Translations under genes and position numbers: made by a program | Shown here: piece by piece, positions 34,473 to 43,911 of the stretch | How the letters are laid out: the number at the start of each line of letters is the position of its first letter | How positions within the stretch are numbered: position 1 is the first letter of the stretch | DNA from: Streptantibioticus parmotrematis | Lineage (GTDB): Bacteria; Actinomycetota; Actinomycetes; Streptomycetales; Streptomycetaceae | NCBI RefSeq assembly: GCF_019890615.1 | Contig: NZ_JAINVZ010000023.1 | Span: 60,394-124,393 of the forward strand | Direction of reading: 5' to 3' | Length of the DNA stretch: 64,000 nt | The notes under the pieces: model-generated | Told to the model about the DNA's origin: nothing | Database searches by the model: none | Seen by the model: the letters and a program-made list of their open reading frames with translations, nothing else

Positions 34473-35978
34473 TCAGGCCACCAGCGACGCCGCCGCGGAC
34501 TGGAGGCCGAACGCCGGGCCGCCCGCGCGGACCGCCTCGGCCGCCCGCTCCAGCCGGGCCACCGCTTCGTCGGCCACCGTCGCCTGGGCGCTGAACGGCA
34601 GCCGGATGTAGCCCTCGAAGGCGCCGTCCACGCCGAACCTCGGCCCGGAGGGCACCCGCACCCCGAACTGCTCCCCCGCGACCGCCAGCCGCGAACCGGA
34701 GACGTCGCCGGTGCGCACCCACATCGTCAGCCCGCCCGCCGGGACCTCGAACTCCCAGTCCGGCACCCGGCGGCGCAGCGCGTCCACCAGCGCGTCGCGG
34801 TTGGCCCTGGCCTGCTCACGCCGGAGGTCCAGGGCGCGCCCCCAGCCCTCGCCACGCAGCAGCCAGGCCACCGCGAGCTGTTCGACGACCGGTGAGCCGA
34901 GGTCGAGGTAGGCGCGGGCGGCGACCATGTGCCGTACGACCTCGGGCGCGGCACGTACCCAGCCGATCCGCATGCCCGCCCAGAAGGTCTTGCTGGCCGA
35001 GCCCACGGTCAGCACGGTGCCGCCGCCCTTGTCGAACGAGGCGAGCGGGCGCGGCATGCCGCCCACCGGGTCGATGGCCAGTTCCGCCATCGTCTCGTCG
35101 GCGACCAGCACCACGCCGGAGGCGCGTGCCGCCTCGACCAGTTCCCGGCGCTGCTCGTCGCCGATCAGGACGCCGGTGGGGTTGTGGAAGTCGGGGATGA
35201 CGTACGCCATGCGCGGCGCGGCGTCGCGCAGTACGCGCCGCCAGGCGGCCAGGTCCCATCCGGCGGCACCGTCCGCCATGGCGACCGGCACGATGCGCGC
35301 GCCGTTCTCCCGCAGCAGTTGCAGCACGTTGGCATAGCTGGGCGACTCGACCGCGATGCGCTCGCCGGGTCCGGCCAGCAGCCGGGAGGCGGCGGCGACC
35401 GCGCCCATCGCGCCGGTGGTCACCATGATCTGCTCGGGCATCGTCGGCACGCCGCGCGCGGTGTAGTGGTCGGCGATCGCCTCGCGCAGCGTCGGCAGGC
35501 CCGCGGGGTAGTCGCCGTGGGTGGCGGCGTAGCCGGGCAGTTCGGGCAGGGCGCCCTCGATGGCCCGGGTCAGCCACGGCTCGGGCGCGGGCAGCGCGGC
35601 GCAGCCCAGGTCGATGACGGAGGCGGCGGTCTCCGGCGGCAGCGGTTCGAGACCTCCGGCGGGCACCGGGCGGCCGTCCGGGACGGCGGTCCAACTGCCC
35701 GCTCCCCTGCGGGACTTGACGAAGCCCTCGGCGCGCAGCGCTTCGTAGGCGGCGGCGACGGTGGTCCGGCTGACGCCCAGCGCGACGGCGAGTTCGCGCT
35801 CGGCGGGCAGCCGGGCGGCGACCGGTACGCGGCCTTCGAGCACCAACAGCCGTACCCGCTCGGCGAGTCCGCGGTACGCGGGCACCCGTCGGCCGTTGTC
35901 GCGGGCGGCGGCCTCGTCCTGCGGCGCGAGCAGCCGTGCCAGTTGGGCGGCTCCCACGGTGGCACTCCACTGAGTCAT
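34473..35978 (-). CDS. MocR-type regulator (GntR HTH fused to PLP aminotransferase)
   Basis: A 501-residue protein. Residues ~40-105 are a GntR winged helix (YRGLAERVRLLVLEGRVPVAARLPAERELAVALGVSRTTVAAAYEALRAEGF), followed by a class I aminotransferase fold with the PLP region VPDFHNPTGVL and the lysine in GSASKTFWAGMRIGW. MocR regulators use PLP or an aldimine as ligand. ATG 35978 has GGAAGGTGG upstream. It is divergent from the YczE-like membrane protein gene, a likely target. Confidence 0.9.
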   Translation of the reverse strand: MTQWSATVGAAQLARLLAPQDEAAARDNGRRVPAYRGLAERVRLLVLEGRVPVAARLPAERELAVALGVSRTTVAAAYEALRAEGFVKSRRGAGSWTAVPDGRPVPAGGLEPLPPETAASVIDLGCAALPAPEPWLTRAIEGALPELPGYAATHGDYPAGLPTLREAIADHYTARGVPTMPEQIMVTTGAMGAVAAASRLLAGPGERIAVESPSYANVLQLLRENGARIVPVAMADGAAGWDLAAWRRVLRDAAPRMAYVIPDFHNPTGVLIGDEQRRELVEAARASGVVLVADETMAELAIDPVGGMPRPLASFDKGGGTVLTVGSASKTFWAGMRIGWVRAAPEVVRHMVAARAYLDLGSPVVEQLAVAWLLRGEGWGRALDLRREQARANRDALVDALRRRVPDWEFEVPAGGLTMWVRTGDVSGSRLAVAGEQFGVRVPSGPRFGVDGAFEGYIRLPFSAQATVADEAVARLERAAEAVRAGGPAFGLQSAAASLVA

Positions 35979-36068
35979 GCGAACCAGTCCACCTTCCCCG
36001 GATTGGCCGTGGAATTGGACCGCGACCTGCGTCCAGAGTGGCATGCGATCAGCCGGTCTCACCAGGGG

Positions 36069-36815
36069 GTGCCCGTTTTGCCCGTTACACCCGCTCCAGC
36101 CGACCCGTCCACCGCACCGACGCCGAGCCACCCGCCGGTCCACTCGTCGGCCCGTCCCCGGCGCGTCGGCCCGCCGGACCGCGCGTCCACGCGGCGCGTC
36201 GCCCGGCGGCTGGTCCACCTCTACGTGGGCCTGGTGCTGTACGGCGTGAGCGACGCGCTGCTGGTGCGCGCCGGGCTCGGCCTCGACCCGTGGGACGTGC
36301 TGCACCAGGGCCTCGCCCGGCACACCGGGATCGGCATCGGCACGGTGTCGATCATCGTGGGCGCGCTGGTGCTGCTGCTGTGGTGGCCGATGCGCCAGCG
36401 GCCCGGACTCGGCACGGTCTCCAACGTCTTCGTGGTCGGCCTGTCGATGACCGCGACGCTCGACCTGGTGCCCGCCCCGCACGCCCTCGCGGTCCGCGTG
36501 CCGCTGCTCGCCGCGGCGATCGCGCTCAACGGAGTGGCCACCGGCCTGTACATCTCCGCGCGCTTCGGCCCCGGGCCCCGCGACGGCCTGATGACGGGCC
36601 TGCACCGGCGCACCGGGCGTTCCCTGCGGCTGGTGCGCACCTGCATCGAGGTGACCGTCCTGGTCGCCGGTTTCGTGCTCGGCGGCTCGGTGGGCGTCGG
36701 CACGCTCGCGTACGCCCTGGCGATCGGACCGCTGGCCCAGCTGTTCCTGCGGGTCTTCGCGCTGCCCGGGGGCGGGACGCGTCATGACGTCGGCCACACG
36801 GATGATCACGCGTGA
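36069..36815 (+). CDS. YczE/YitT-like membrane protein
   Basis: A 248-residue protein with about five membrane helices (LVHLYVGLVLYGVSDALLV, GTVSIIVGALVLLLWW, VSNVFVVGLSMTATLDL, VPLLAAAIALNGVATGLYI, CIEVTVLVAGFVLGG) after a Pro/Ser-rich N-terminus. The GLGLDPWDVLHQGLARHTGIGIG segment matches the YczE family. Function unknown. In many bacteria yczE-like genes lie divergent from MocR-type regulators, as here. Start GTG 36069 is approximate. Confidence 0.78.
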   Translation: MPVLPVTPAPADPSTAPTPSHPPVHSSARPRRVGPPDRASTRRVARRLVHLYVGLVLYGVSDALLVRAGLGLDPWDVLHQGLARHTGIGIGTVSIIVGALVLLLWWPMRQRPGLGTVSNVFVVGLSMTATLDLVPAPHALAVRVPLLAAAIALNGVATGLYISARFGPGPRDGLMTGLHRRTGRSLRLVRTCIEVTVLVAGFVLGGSVGVGTLAYALAIGPLAQLFLRVFALPGGGTRHDVGHTDDHA

Positions 36816-36838
36816 CGCGATCAGGTCATACTGCCTGC

Positions 36839-37624
36839 GTGACGCACCCCTACCTCGACCATCCGGGCCCGATCGCCTTCGCCCACCGCGGCGGTGCGGC
36901 GGACGGCCTGGAGAACACCGTGACCGCCTTCCGCCGCGCGGTGGACCTGGGCTACCGCTACCTGGAGACGGACGTGCATGCCACGTCGGACGGCACGCTG
37001 GTGGCCCTGCACGACGCGACGCTGGACCGGGTGACCGACGGCAAGGGCGCGATCGCCGACCTGCCGTGGCGCGAGGTGCGCAGGGCGAAGGTGGCGGGCC
37101 GCGAACCGGTGCCCCTGTTCGCCGACCTGCTGGAGGAGTTCCCCGGCGCCCGGTTCAACATCGACGTCAAGGCGCCCGGCGCGATCGCCCCGCTGGTGGA
37201 GGCGATCCGCGCGGCGGACGCCTGGGACCGGGTGTGCGTCGGCTCGTTCTCGCAGGCCCGCCTGGACGCGGTGCGGCGGCTGGCCGGGCCCCGGCTGGCG
37301 ACCTCGATGGGGGTGCGCGAGGTGCTGGCGCTGCGGCTGCGCAGCCCCTTCGAGCGGTCGGTGCCGGATCCGGCGCGGGCGGCGGTGCCGGGCCGGGCGG
37401 TCTGCGTGCAGGTGCCGGACCGGTCGGGGCCGGTGGCGGTGGTCGACCGGCGCTTCCTGCGTGCCGCGCGTCACAGGGGCTTGCAGGTTCACGTGTGGAC
37501 GGTGAACGATCGCGACCGGATGTCGGCGCTGCTGGACCTGGGCGTCGATGGCATCATGACCGATCACATCGAGACGCTGCGCGCCGTGCTGGCCGAGCGA
37601 GGGGCCTGGCCGGATCCGGTCTGA
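36839..37624 (+). CDS. Glycerophosphodiester phosphodiesterase
   Basis: A 261-residue GDPD-family protein. It has AFAHRGGAADGLENT, the second catalytic segment ETDVHATSDGTLVALHDATLDRVTDG, and the C-terminal WTVNDRDRMSALLDLGVDGIMTDH. It hydrolyses glycerophosphodiesters to sn-glycerol 3-phosphate and alcohols. GTG 36839 lies 6 bases after CATACT (36827-36832), so it is probably translated from a leaderless mRNA; an earlier GTG (36812) would be inside the preceding gene's stop. No signal peptide is evident. Confidence 0.92.
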   Translation: MTHPYLDHPGPIAFAHRGGAADGLENTVTAFRRAVDLGYRYLETDVHATSDGTLVALHDATLDRVTDGKGAIADLPWREVRRAKVAGREPVPLFADLLEEFPGARFNIDVKAPGAIAPLVEAIRAADAWDRVCVGSFSQARLDAVRRLAGPRLATSMGVREVLALRLRSPFERSVPDPARAAVPGRAVCVQVPDRSGPVAVVDRRFLRAARHRGLQVHVWTVNDRDRMSALLDLGVDGIMTDHIETLRAVLAERGAWPDPV

Positions 37625-37680
37625 GCGCGCCCCCGCCCGCCCTGGGCGGCGCGGACGACGGGGACCGACGAGGGGACAGC

Positions 37681-39093
37681 GTGGGCTCGCGCGAGAAGGA
37701 CACCACGGCTGTGACGGCCGTGGCCGACGACGCCTCCGGCACGGATGCCGGGACCGGCGTCCACGCGACGACGCCGGATCCGGCGCGGCGGCGCGAGCAG
37801 CGCGCGTGGTACGTCTACGACTTCGCCGTCACCGTCTTCTCGACCAGCGTGCTGACGGTCTTCCTCGGCCCGTACCTCACCGACATCACCAACGCCGCGG
37901 CCGACGCGCACGGCTTCGTCCATCCGCTGGGCATCCCGGTGCGCGCGGGGGCGTACTTCGCCTACGCCGTCTCCGCCTCCGTGCTGCTGTCGGTGTTCGT
38001 GATGCCGCTGGCGGGCGCGATCGCCGACCGGACCGGGCGCAAGAAGCCGGTGATGGGACTGTTCGCCTACATCGGCGCCGCCGCCACCGCGGGCATGTTC
38101 TTCCTGCACGGTGACCGCTATCTGCTGGGCGGCCTGCTGCTGGTCGTCGCCAACGTCAGCTACAGCACGTCCATCGTCGTCTACAACGCTTACCTGCCGC
38201 AGATCGCCGAGCCGCACGAACGCGACGCGGTCTCCTCGCGCGGCTGGGCCTCCGGCTACGTGGCCGGGGCGGGGATGCTCGTCGTCAACCTCGCGCTCTT
38301 CCTGGACCACGACGCGTTCGGGCTGACGAAGACCACGGCCGTGCGGCTGTGCCTGGCCTCGGCCGGGGTGTGGTGGGCGATCTGGACGCTGGTGCCGCTG
38401 ATCGGGCTGCGCGACCGCCCCGTGACGCGGACGGCCGATTCCGCGGGGGTCGGGCAGGGCTTCCGGCAACTGGCCGAAACCGTGCGGGACTTGCGGCGCT
38501 ATCCGCTGACGCTGAGCTTCCTGCTCGCCTACCTGATCTACAACGACGGCGTGCAGACGGTGATCTCGCAGGCCTCGCTGTACGGCTCCGAGCAACTGAA
38601 GCTGGGCCAGACGACGTTGATCGCGGCCGTGCTGCTGGTGCAGGTGCTGGCGGTGGCCGGGGCGCTGCTGCTGGGCCGGCTGGCCCGGCGCTTCGGCGCC
38701 AAGCGCACGGTGCTGGGCTCACTGGTGGCCTGGACGGCCACCGTGGGCATCGGATACTTCCTGCCCGCGGGGCAGCCGATCGGGTTCTTCGTGCTGGCGG
38801 CGGCGATCGGCATGGTGCTGGGCGGCAGCCAGGCGCTGTCGCGTTCGCTCTTCTCGCACCTGGTGCCGGTCGGCAAGGAAGCGGAGTACTTCGCGGTGTA
38901 CCAGGTGAGCGACCGGGGCACGAGTTGGCTTGGGCCCCTGATGTTCGGGCTCGCGTTCCAGCTGACCGGGAGCTACCGGGTGGCCATCGTGTCCCTGGTG
39001 GTGTTCTTCGCGGTCGGTTTCGTGCTGCTGGCGCGGGTGCCGGTGGCACGCGCGGTGGCGGCCACCGGTCGCCCGGTGCCGGATGTGATTTAG
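37681..39093 (+). CDS. MFS transporter, UMF1 (Atg22-like) family
   Basis: A 470-residue permease with about 12 helices after a hydrophilic N-terminus. RREQRAWYVYDFAVTVFSTSVLTVFLGPYLT and the GGSQALSRSLFSHLVPVGKEAEYFAVYQVSDRGTSWLGP stretch are diagnostic for the UMF1 family. The substrate is unknown in bacteria. GAGGGG lies 5 bases before GTG 37681. It follows the GDPD gene by 56 bp in the same direction. Confidence 0.93.
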   Translation: MGSREKDTTAVTAVADDASGTDAGTGVHATTPDPARRREQRAWYVYDFAVTVFSTSVLTVFLGPYLTDITNAAADAHGFVHPLGIPVRAGAYFAYAVSASVLLSVFVMPLAGAIADRTGRKKPVMGLFAYIGAAATAGMFFLHGDRYLLGGLLLVVANVSYSTSIVVYNAYLPQIAEPHERDAVSSRGWASGYVAGAGMLVVNLALFLDHDAFGLTKTTAVRLCLASAGVWWAIWTLVPLIGLRDRPVTRTADSAGVGQGFRQLAETVRDLRRYPLTLSFLLAYLIYNDGVQTVISQASLYGSEQLKLGQTTLIAAVLLVQVLAVAGALLLGRLARRFGAKRTVLGSLVAWTATVGIGYFLPAGQPIGFFVLAAAIGMVLGGSQALSRSLFSHLVPVGKEAEYFAVYQVSDRGTSWLGPLMFGLAFQLTGSYRVAIVSLVVFFAVGFVLLARVPVARAVAATGRPVPDVI

Positions 39094-39287
39094 GTCCTGG
39101 GGCTCGGGGCGGGTAGTGTACGCCGTTGGCCAGGCGGATGGACCGTTACTGCGCGCTGACGATACGAAAACGACGGGTGATATCTCCTGTCAGATGTGAC
39201 AAAACGGGCGGCGACGGGTACAAAATGGGGCGGCGCGAAAGAGACAGGCGGCGCGCAGCGCCTCCGGCGGGCCCATGTTCCGATTTC

Positions 39288-39314
39288 GGGAATCTTCACC
39301 GCCGGCCGGACGTT
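39288..39314 (+). promoter_or_regulatory. SigR-type promoter of rbpA (GGGAAT-N18-GTT)
   Basis: GGGAAT (39288-39293), an 18-base spacer (39294-39311) and GTT (39312-39314) match the consensus for the thiol-stress sigma factor SigR exactly. The rbpA start codon is 62 bp further. In S. coelicolor rbpA is known to be a SigR target (established knowledge); the present match is read directly. Confidence 0.88.
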
Positions 39315-39375
39315 GACCGGATGACGACGACAGCGACACCTGTCCTGTGGGCGACAAGCCCGGGAGGCACGATTC

Positions 39376-39750
39376 ATGAGTGAGCGAGCTCTCCGCGGCA
39401 CGCGACTCGGGGCCACCAGCTACGAGACCGACCGCGGCATCGATCTGGCCCCGCGCCAGACGGTGGAGTACGCATGCCAGAACGGCCATCGATTCGAGAT
39501 GCCGTTCTCTATGGAGGCTGAGATTCCGCCGGAGTGGGAGTGCCGCGCCTGCGGTGCTCAGGCTCTTCTGGTGGACGGAGAGGGCCCCGAGGAGAAGAAG
39601 ACCAAGCCCGCGCGCACGCACTGGGACATGCTCATGGAGCGTCGCACGCGGGAGGAGCTGGAGGAGGTGCTGGCCGAGCGGCTGGCGGTCCTGCGCTCCG
39701 GTGGGATGAACATCGCGGTGCATCCGCGCGACAACCGCAAGACGGCATAA
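39376..39750 (+). CDS. rbpA: RNA polymerase-binding protein RbpA
   Basis: A 124-residue actinobacteria-specific transcription factor. The disordered N-terminus (ALRGTRLGATSYETDRGI), a zinc-ribbon-like core with CQNGH and CRACGAQ, a linker, and the C-terminal sigma-interacting domain (RTREELEEVLAERLAVLRSGGMNIAV) are all present. It binds RNA polymerase with primary sigma factors, stabilises open complexes and affects rifampicin sensitivity. GGGAGG lies 8 bases before ATG 39376. A SigR promoter lies upstream and a nested hairpin downstream. Confidence 0.97.
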   Translation: MSERALRGTRLGATSYETDRGIDLAPRQTVEYACQNGHRFEMPFSMEAEIPPEWECRACGAQALLVDGEGPEEKKTKPARTHWDMLMERRTREELEEVLAERLAVLRSGGMNIAVHPRDNRKTA

Positions 39751-39780
39751 CCAGCGCGAAGCGCCCCAGGGCGGCGAGCG

Positions 39781-39832
39781 ACGCGAACGGGCCGGCGACC
39801 ACGCGAGAGCGTGGCGTCAGGCCCGTTCGCGT
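39781..39832 (+). terminator. Nested hairpin terminator of rbpA
   Basis: ACGCGAACGGGCC (39781-39793) pairs with 39820-39832; inside it CCACGC (39799-39804) pairs with GCGTGG (39809-39814) around GAGA. It starts 30 bp after the rbpA stop and could equally stop the fxsA operon coming from the other side. Confidence 0.75.
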
Positions 39833-40155
39833 GCGTGCGTTTCGCGCTGCGCGCGGCTCTTTGGGGTGCCTCGTGCGGCGGTCGGGGGCTGGATGGCGCC
39901 CTGCGGCTGCGCTGCGCGCGGGACGGACGGCTGCCGCCGCCGGTCGTGAGGGCGCGGGCGACGCCGCCGCTCCGCGGCGCGCGGGACGGACGGCTGCCAG
40001 CTGCGTTCGTGTGGGCGCGGGTGGTCGTCAGAGCGCCGGGGGGCGCGGGAGCGCCGAGGCGGGCAGGGTCCTTGCCGCGCTGCTCCGGGGCCGGGTCCCT
40101 GTCGCGCCGCCATCGGGCGCGCGTCCGTCGCACCATGTCTCCGCTGCGGGCGCCG
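39833..40155. repeat. rbpA/fxsA intergenic tail with a 22-bp direct repeat
   Basis: About 320 bp without a credible gene. A 22-base sequence containing GGGACGGACGGCTGCC occurs at 39914-39935 and again at 39977-39998, 63 bp apart. Several long minus- and plus-strand reading frames cross it, rich in Arg/Pro/Ser, with no start signal or homologous domain. I see no gene here. Confidence 0.65.
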
Positions 40156-40746
40156 CTAGCGCGGCAGCCTGCCCCACGGCGGGCTGTCCTGGGCGCCGTC
40201 GGATTGTGCGCCGGAGGGGTGGTCGTCGTGGACCACCTCGCCCGGGACCACCTTGCCGTCCGGCATGTGCATCCTCGCCTGCTGGAAGGCGTCGCCGAAC
40301 GAGCCGGGCGGGTACTGGCGGGCGCCGAGCCTGCGGGTCAGCGCGCCCGCCCCGGCGGCCAGCAGCTTGCGGGTCGGCGGGAAGAGGTACAGCAGCCCGA
40401 CCGCGTCGGAGACGAAGCCGGGGACCATCAGCAGCAGTCCGCCCAGCATCGCCAGGCCCGCGCCGCCCGCGTGCGAACCGGGTACCGCCTCCCCGGACCG
40501 GGCGGAGGCGGTCAGGCTCTGCCAGGCCCGGCGGCCGGCCCGCTTGACCGCGATGCCGCCGAGCACCAGGCCCGCCAGCAGGAGCAGCAGCACGGTGCCG
40601 CCCCCGATGGCGTGGGCCACCACGATCAGCAGCCAGATCTCCAGCACCGCCCACACCGCCGCCGTCAGCAGGACGGCGGTGCGGACGCGGGAGCGGCCCT
40701 GGGGCCGCCGCTGGCGGGTGCGGGGATCAGGCGTGCCGGAGGTCAT
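40156..40746 (-). CDS. fxsA: FxsA family membrane protein
   Basis: A 196-residue membrane protein. The hydrophobic N-terminal part (VLLTAAVWAVLEIWLLIVVAHAIGGGTVLLLLLAGLVLG) followed by GIAVKRAGRRAW and, later, AMLGGLLLMVPGFVSDAVGLLYLFPPTR is the FxsA/CidA-like signature. Function is unknown; in E. coli it affects phage exclusion. It starts 3 bp after the ppm1 stop, as last gene of lnt-ppm1-fxsA, and faces rbpA. Confidence 0.9.
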   Translation of the reverse strand: MTSGTPDPRTRQRRPQGRSRVRTAVLLTAAVWAVLEIWLLIVVAHAIGGGTVLLLLLAGLVLGGIAVKRAGRRAWQSLTASARSGEAVPGSHAGGAGLAMLGGLLLMVPGFVSDAVGLLYLFPPTRKLLAAGAGALTRRLGARQYPPGSFGDAFQQARMHMPDGKVVPGEVVHDDHPSGAQSDGAQDSPPWGRLPR

Positions 40747-40749
40747 GCC

Positions 40750-41544
40750 TCAATTGTGCCTGGCTCCGCCGCGCAACCGGGTGACGCGGTCGCCGACGCC
40801 CCAGGTGGTGACCCGCCACAGCGCCTCGACGACGATGTTGCGGCTCATCTTGGAGTCGCCGCGTTCGCGCTCGACGAAGGTGATCGGCACCTCCACCACG
40901 TGGAAGCCCTTTTTAACGGCGCGCCAGGCCAGGTCGACCTGGAAGCAGTAGCCCGCCGAGGCCACCTCGTCCATGCCCAGGCCCTCCAAGGTCTCCTTGC
41001 GGAAGGCCCGGTAGCCGCCGGTGACGTCGCGGATCGGGACGCCGAGCATGAGCCGCGAGTAGGTGCTGCCGCCGCGGGAGAGGACCTCGCGCGACTTGGG
41101 CCAGTTGACGACCCGCCCGCCGGGGATCCAGCGCGACCCGAGCACCAGGTCGGCCCCCTTGAGGGCGGTCAGCAGCCGGGGCAGTTCCTCCGGCTGGTGG
41201 GAGCCGTCGGCGTCCATCTCGACCAGCACCCCGTAGCCGTGGTCGATGCCCCAGCGGAAGCCCGCCAGGTACGCGGCGCCGAGCCCCTCCTTGCCCTTGC
41301 GGTGCAGCACGTGGACGTGGTCGTCCGCGTCGGCGAGTTCGTCGGCGAGCTTGCCGGTGCCGTCCGGGCTGTTGTCGTCGGCGACCAGCACGTGTGCCTC
41401 GGGCACCGCGGCCCGCACCCGGCCCACGATCGGCTGGACGTTCTCGGCTTCGTTGTAGGTCGGGATGATGACCAGGACCTCGCCGAGCGGACCGAACTGC
41501 CTGCCCCTGGTGTCGCCGAGGGTGGCCTTTCCGCCGTCGTTCAC
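40750..41544 (-). CDS. ppm1: Polyprenol phosphate mannose synthase (Ppm1/DPMS)
   Basis: A 264-residue GT2 glycosyltransferase. [17 protein letters not shown], the DxD region [33 protein letters not shown] and the [21 protein letters not shown] end are typical of polyprenol-phosphate mannose synthases, which make the mannose donor for protein O-mannosylation and phage receptor glycans in streptomycetes. The GTG start overlaps the lnt stop (GTGA, 41541-41544). In mycobacteria Lnt and Ppm1 are fused; here they are separate but translationally coupled. Confidence 0.95.
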   Translation of the reverse strand: MNDGGKATLGDTRGRQFGPLGEVLVIIPTYNEAENVQPIVGRVRAAVPEAHVLVADDNSPDGTGKLADELADADDHVHVLHRKGKEGLGAAYLAGFRWGIDHGYGVLVEMDADGSHQPEELPRLLTALKGADLVLGSRWIPGGRVVNWPKSREVLSRGGSTYSRLMLGVPIRDVTGGYRAFRKETLEGLGMDEVASAGYCFQVDLAWRAVKKGFHVVEVPITFVERERGDSKMSRNIVVEALWRVTTWGVGDRVTRLRGGARHN

Positions 41545-43214
41545 TGCTTCCCCTTACGTTCCGGACGTCCCCGCCGGCTCAGCCGGATCGCGGCGGCGCA
41601 GGACAGGACGCCCACGATAGCGAGTGTCCACTCCGGTACCTCGCCGATCCGGTCCGCCACGGTGGTCTGGTCGCGCAACGGGAGGTTGACGTCGAGGACC
41701 GCGCGGGTGAATTCCTTCGTGTGCGCCTCGACCTTGCCGTTCGGGGCGACGAGGGCGCTGATGCCGCTGGTGGCCGCCGCGACGACCGCGCGGCCGTGCT
41801 CGACGGCGCGCAGCCGGTACATGGCGAGCTGCTGCTCCGGCTGGCCGCTGCGCCCGTAGGTGGCGTTGTTGGTCTGCACGACGATGGCGCGGGCGCCGGC
41901 GTCCACGGTGTCGCGGACGATGCCGTCGTAGGCGACCTCGAAGCAGATGACGTCACCGAGCTTCGCCGGGCCCATCTGCATCACACCGGTGTGCTTGCCG
42001 GGGTAGAAGTCCTTGGGGATCTCGTTGAGGCGGCTGATGACCTTGGTGAGCTCCTTGCGGAACGGCACGTACTCGCCGAACGGCACGGGGTGCTGCTTGG
42101 TGTACTCCGCGCCCGGGCCGCTCAGCGGGTCCCACAGGATGCCCTCGTTCTGCACGTGCTGGGTGTCGGGGCCGTCGACCAGCGCGCCGACCAGCACCGG
42201 CACGCCGACCGCCCGTACCGCCTGGGTGATCTTCGTGTAGGCCTGCGGATAGGCGAACGGGTCGAGGTCGGAGGAGTTCTCCGGCCAGATCACCAGGTCC
42301 GGCTTGGGCGCGCGGCCCGCCTGGATGTCCTTGGCCAGTTGCAGGGTGGCCTGGACGTGGTTGTCGAGGATCTGCATCGGGCGGCCCAGGAAGTGCATGC
42401 CGGGGCGGGCGACGTTGCCCTGCACGACGGCGACCCGCATGGTGCCGTCCGCCTTGGTGGGCACCGGCACCGCGAACCCGACGCACAGCACGGCGGCGGC
42501 CAGCACGACCCGGCCCGCCACGCCGGTGACGGCGCGCACGGTGCGGCCCTCGGCGCGCAGTCGCCACAGGGCCAGGGCGCCCGCGGCCAGCAGTCCGCCG
42601 CACAGCGCGACGCCGAAGGTGACCAGCGGTGCCCCGCCGAGCGCCGCGAGCGGGGTGAAGGGCGATCCGGCGTTGGCGAACGCCAGCCGCCCCCACGGGA
42701 AGCCGCCGAACGGCAACCGGTCGCGGGCCGCCTCCTCGGCCACCCACAGGCAGGCGCCCCACAGCGGCCAGCCGGGCAGCCGTGAGATCAGGGCGAGCGC
42801 CGCGCCGAGCGGGACGAAGAAGGCCGCCTCGATGACCGACAGGCCCACCACGGCGTCCCAGCCGACGACGTGCAGCCACTGCAGCAGCCAGATGAAGAAC
42901 GGCACCGCGAAGACGAAGCCGGTCCAGGCGGCCTGCTTCGGCCGTCTGCCCTTGGTGAGCAGGGCGAGCGCGGTCACCGCGACGACGGACAGCTGCCAGT
43001 AGCCGTACGGCGGGAAGGCCGCGGCCAGCGCCAGACCGCTGAGGGCGGCCAGCACGCTGCGACGCCAGTCGGCACGCAGAGCGGCGGCCATCCGGCGCAC
43101 CCGGCCGGGCCCGCGCGGCCCGGCGGCTTCGGCCTGGCCACCCTGCGCGCCCTCGGGTTCTCGGCCCGTACCGCCGGGTGGCGACGCGGTGGCGGTGTCG
43201 GGACGCGGAGACAC
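41541..43214 (-). CDS. lnt: Apolipoprotein N-acyltransferase
   Basis: A 557-residue protein with seven or more N-terminal helices followed by a nitrilase-fold domain. The catalytic residues are visible: Glu in [11 protein letters not shown], Lys in PFRKELTKV, and Cys in [11 protein letters not shown]. It transfers an acyl chain to the N-terminal cysteine of lipoproteins in the outer leaflet of the membrane. The start is GTG 43214, preceded by AGAGGT about 10 bases upstream; an alternative ATG (43104, [11 protein letters not shown]) would omit the proline/glycine-rich head. It overlaps ppm1 by 4 bases. Confidence 0.92.
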   Translation of the reverse strand: MSPRPDTATASPPGGTGREPEGAQGGQAEAAGPRGPGRVRRMAAALRADWRRSVLAALSGLALAAAFPPYGYWQLSVVAVTALALLTKGRRPKQAAWTGFVFAVPFFIWLLQWLHVVGWDAVVGLSVIEAAFFVPLGAALALISRLPGWPLWGACLWVAEEAARDRLPFGGFPWGRLAFANAGSPFTPLAALGGAPLVTFGVALCGGLLAAGALALWRLRAEGRTVRAVTGVAGRVVLAAAVLCVGFAVPVPTKADGTMRVAVVQGNVARPGMHFLGRPMQILDNHVQATLQLAKDIQAGRAPKPDLVIWPENSSDLDPFAYPQAYTKITQAVRAVGVPVLVGALVDGPDTQHVQNEGILWDPLSGPGAEYTKQHPVPFGEYVPFRKELTKVISRLNEIPKDFYPGKHTGVMQMGPAKLGDVICFEVAYDGIVRDTVDAGARAIVVQTNNATYGRSGQPEQQLAMYRLRAVEHGRAVVAAATSGISALVAPNGKVEAHTKEFTRAVLDVNLPLRDQTTVADRIGEVPEWTLAIVGVLSCAAAIRLSRRGRPERKGKQ

Positions 43215-43911
43215 GCGGGTCTTACCTCTTCTGCTTCTGCCGCCGCGGACACCTGGGGGACGGTCGCGGCGCGGACGGCCGGGCGGCTGAGCCACCCGTG
43301 GTCCAGTGACGGTACAACGCCACGGTGCCAGGACGGCGTACGGGGGCGCAAAGGGTTGGCCACGGGTCGCTTTGCCCGGTCTTTCCCCAACGGTCCCCTC
43401 TCGGGGGCGTCCCGCCGGGACGGGGCCGCGTCGGCGCACACGGCGCGTGCGGTGCGGTGGACTGCGGATGGGGGCCCGGAACGCCCTTCGGGCCGACCTG
43501 GAACCCGCTGGCTGCGGATCGACCGAGAGCCGTTGTCTACTGAACGTCCGGGCCCCACCCGGGTCGCACCCGCCGCCCGGGCGGCATCCCCCCTGACCCG
43601 CCGGGCGGGGAAGGGGCCCTGGCGGGTCGTGCTCGGCGTACCGCGAGCCCTGGACCTGGCTCCCAGTGGTGGTGCGCACGTGCGGCGCGCCACCCCATGG
43701 CCCAGCTGCCTGCGGTCGCCGGGAAGCACGAGGGATCCCGGGTCGGACGTCCTGTGGTGGACTCCGCCGAACCTACTCGCCCGCGACCGCAGCCTGTCAA
43801 CACCCGTGTGACCTGCGGCAATTCGACAAATCAGCAGGTCAGTGCGGGGCCTGTCGGGCGGGCGCGACAGGCCGAGGGATCATCGTTCGGCGGTACGCGT
43901 GCCGCCGCGGG
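43215..43911. other. 697-bp gap without a gene
   Basis: No reading frame here has a start with SD, a recognisable domain, or a partner nearby. Visible items are a small palindrome CGTCCCG/CGGGACG (43408-43422) and a hairpin at 43848-43873 that would terminate the amidohydrolase gene. The promoter of the lnt operon must lie in the right-hand-facing part but I could not locate its boxes. Confidence 0.6.
43848..43873 (-). terminator. Hairpin terminator after the amidohydrolase gene
   Basis: GGCCTGTCG (43848-43856) pairs with CGACAGGCC (43865-43873) around GGCGGGCG. It lies about 40 bp downstream of the stop of the amidohydrolase gene (minus strand). Confidence 0.7.

Noticed and set aside
43306..43596. 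Plus-strand frames in the gap between lnt and the amidohydrolase gene
   Set aside because: No SD, no homologous domain, and composition typical of random GC-rich frames.
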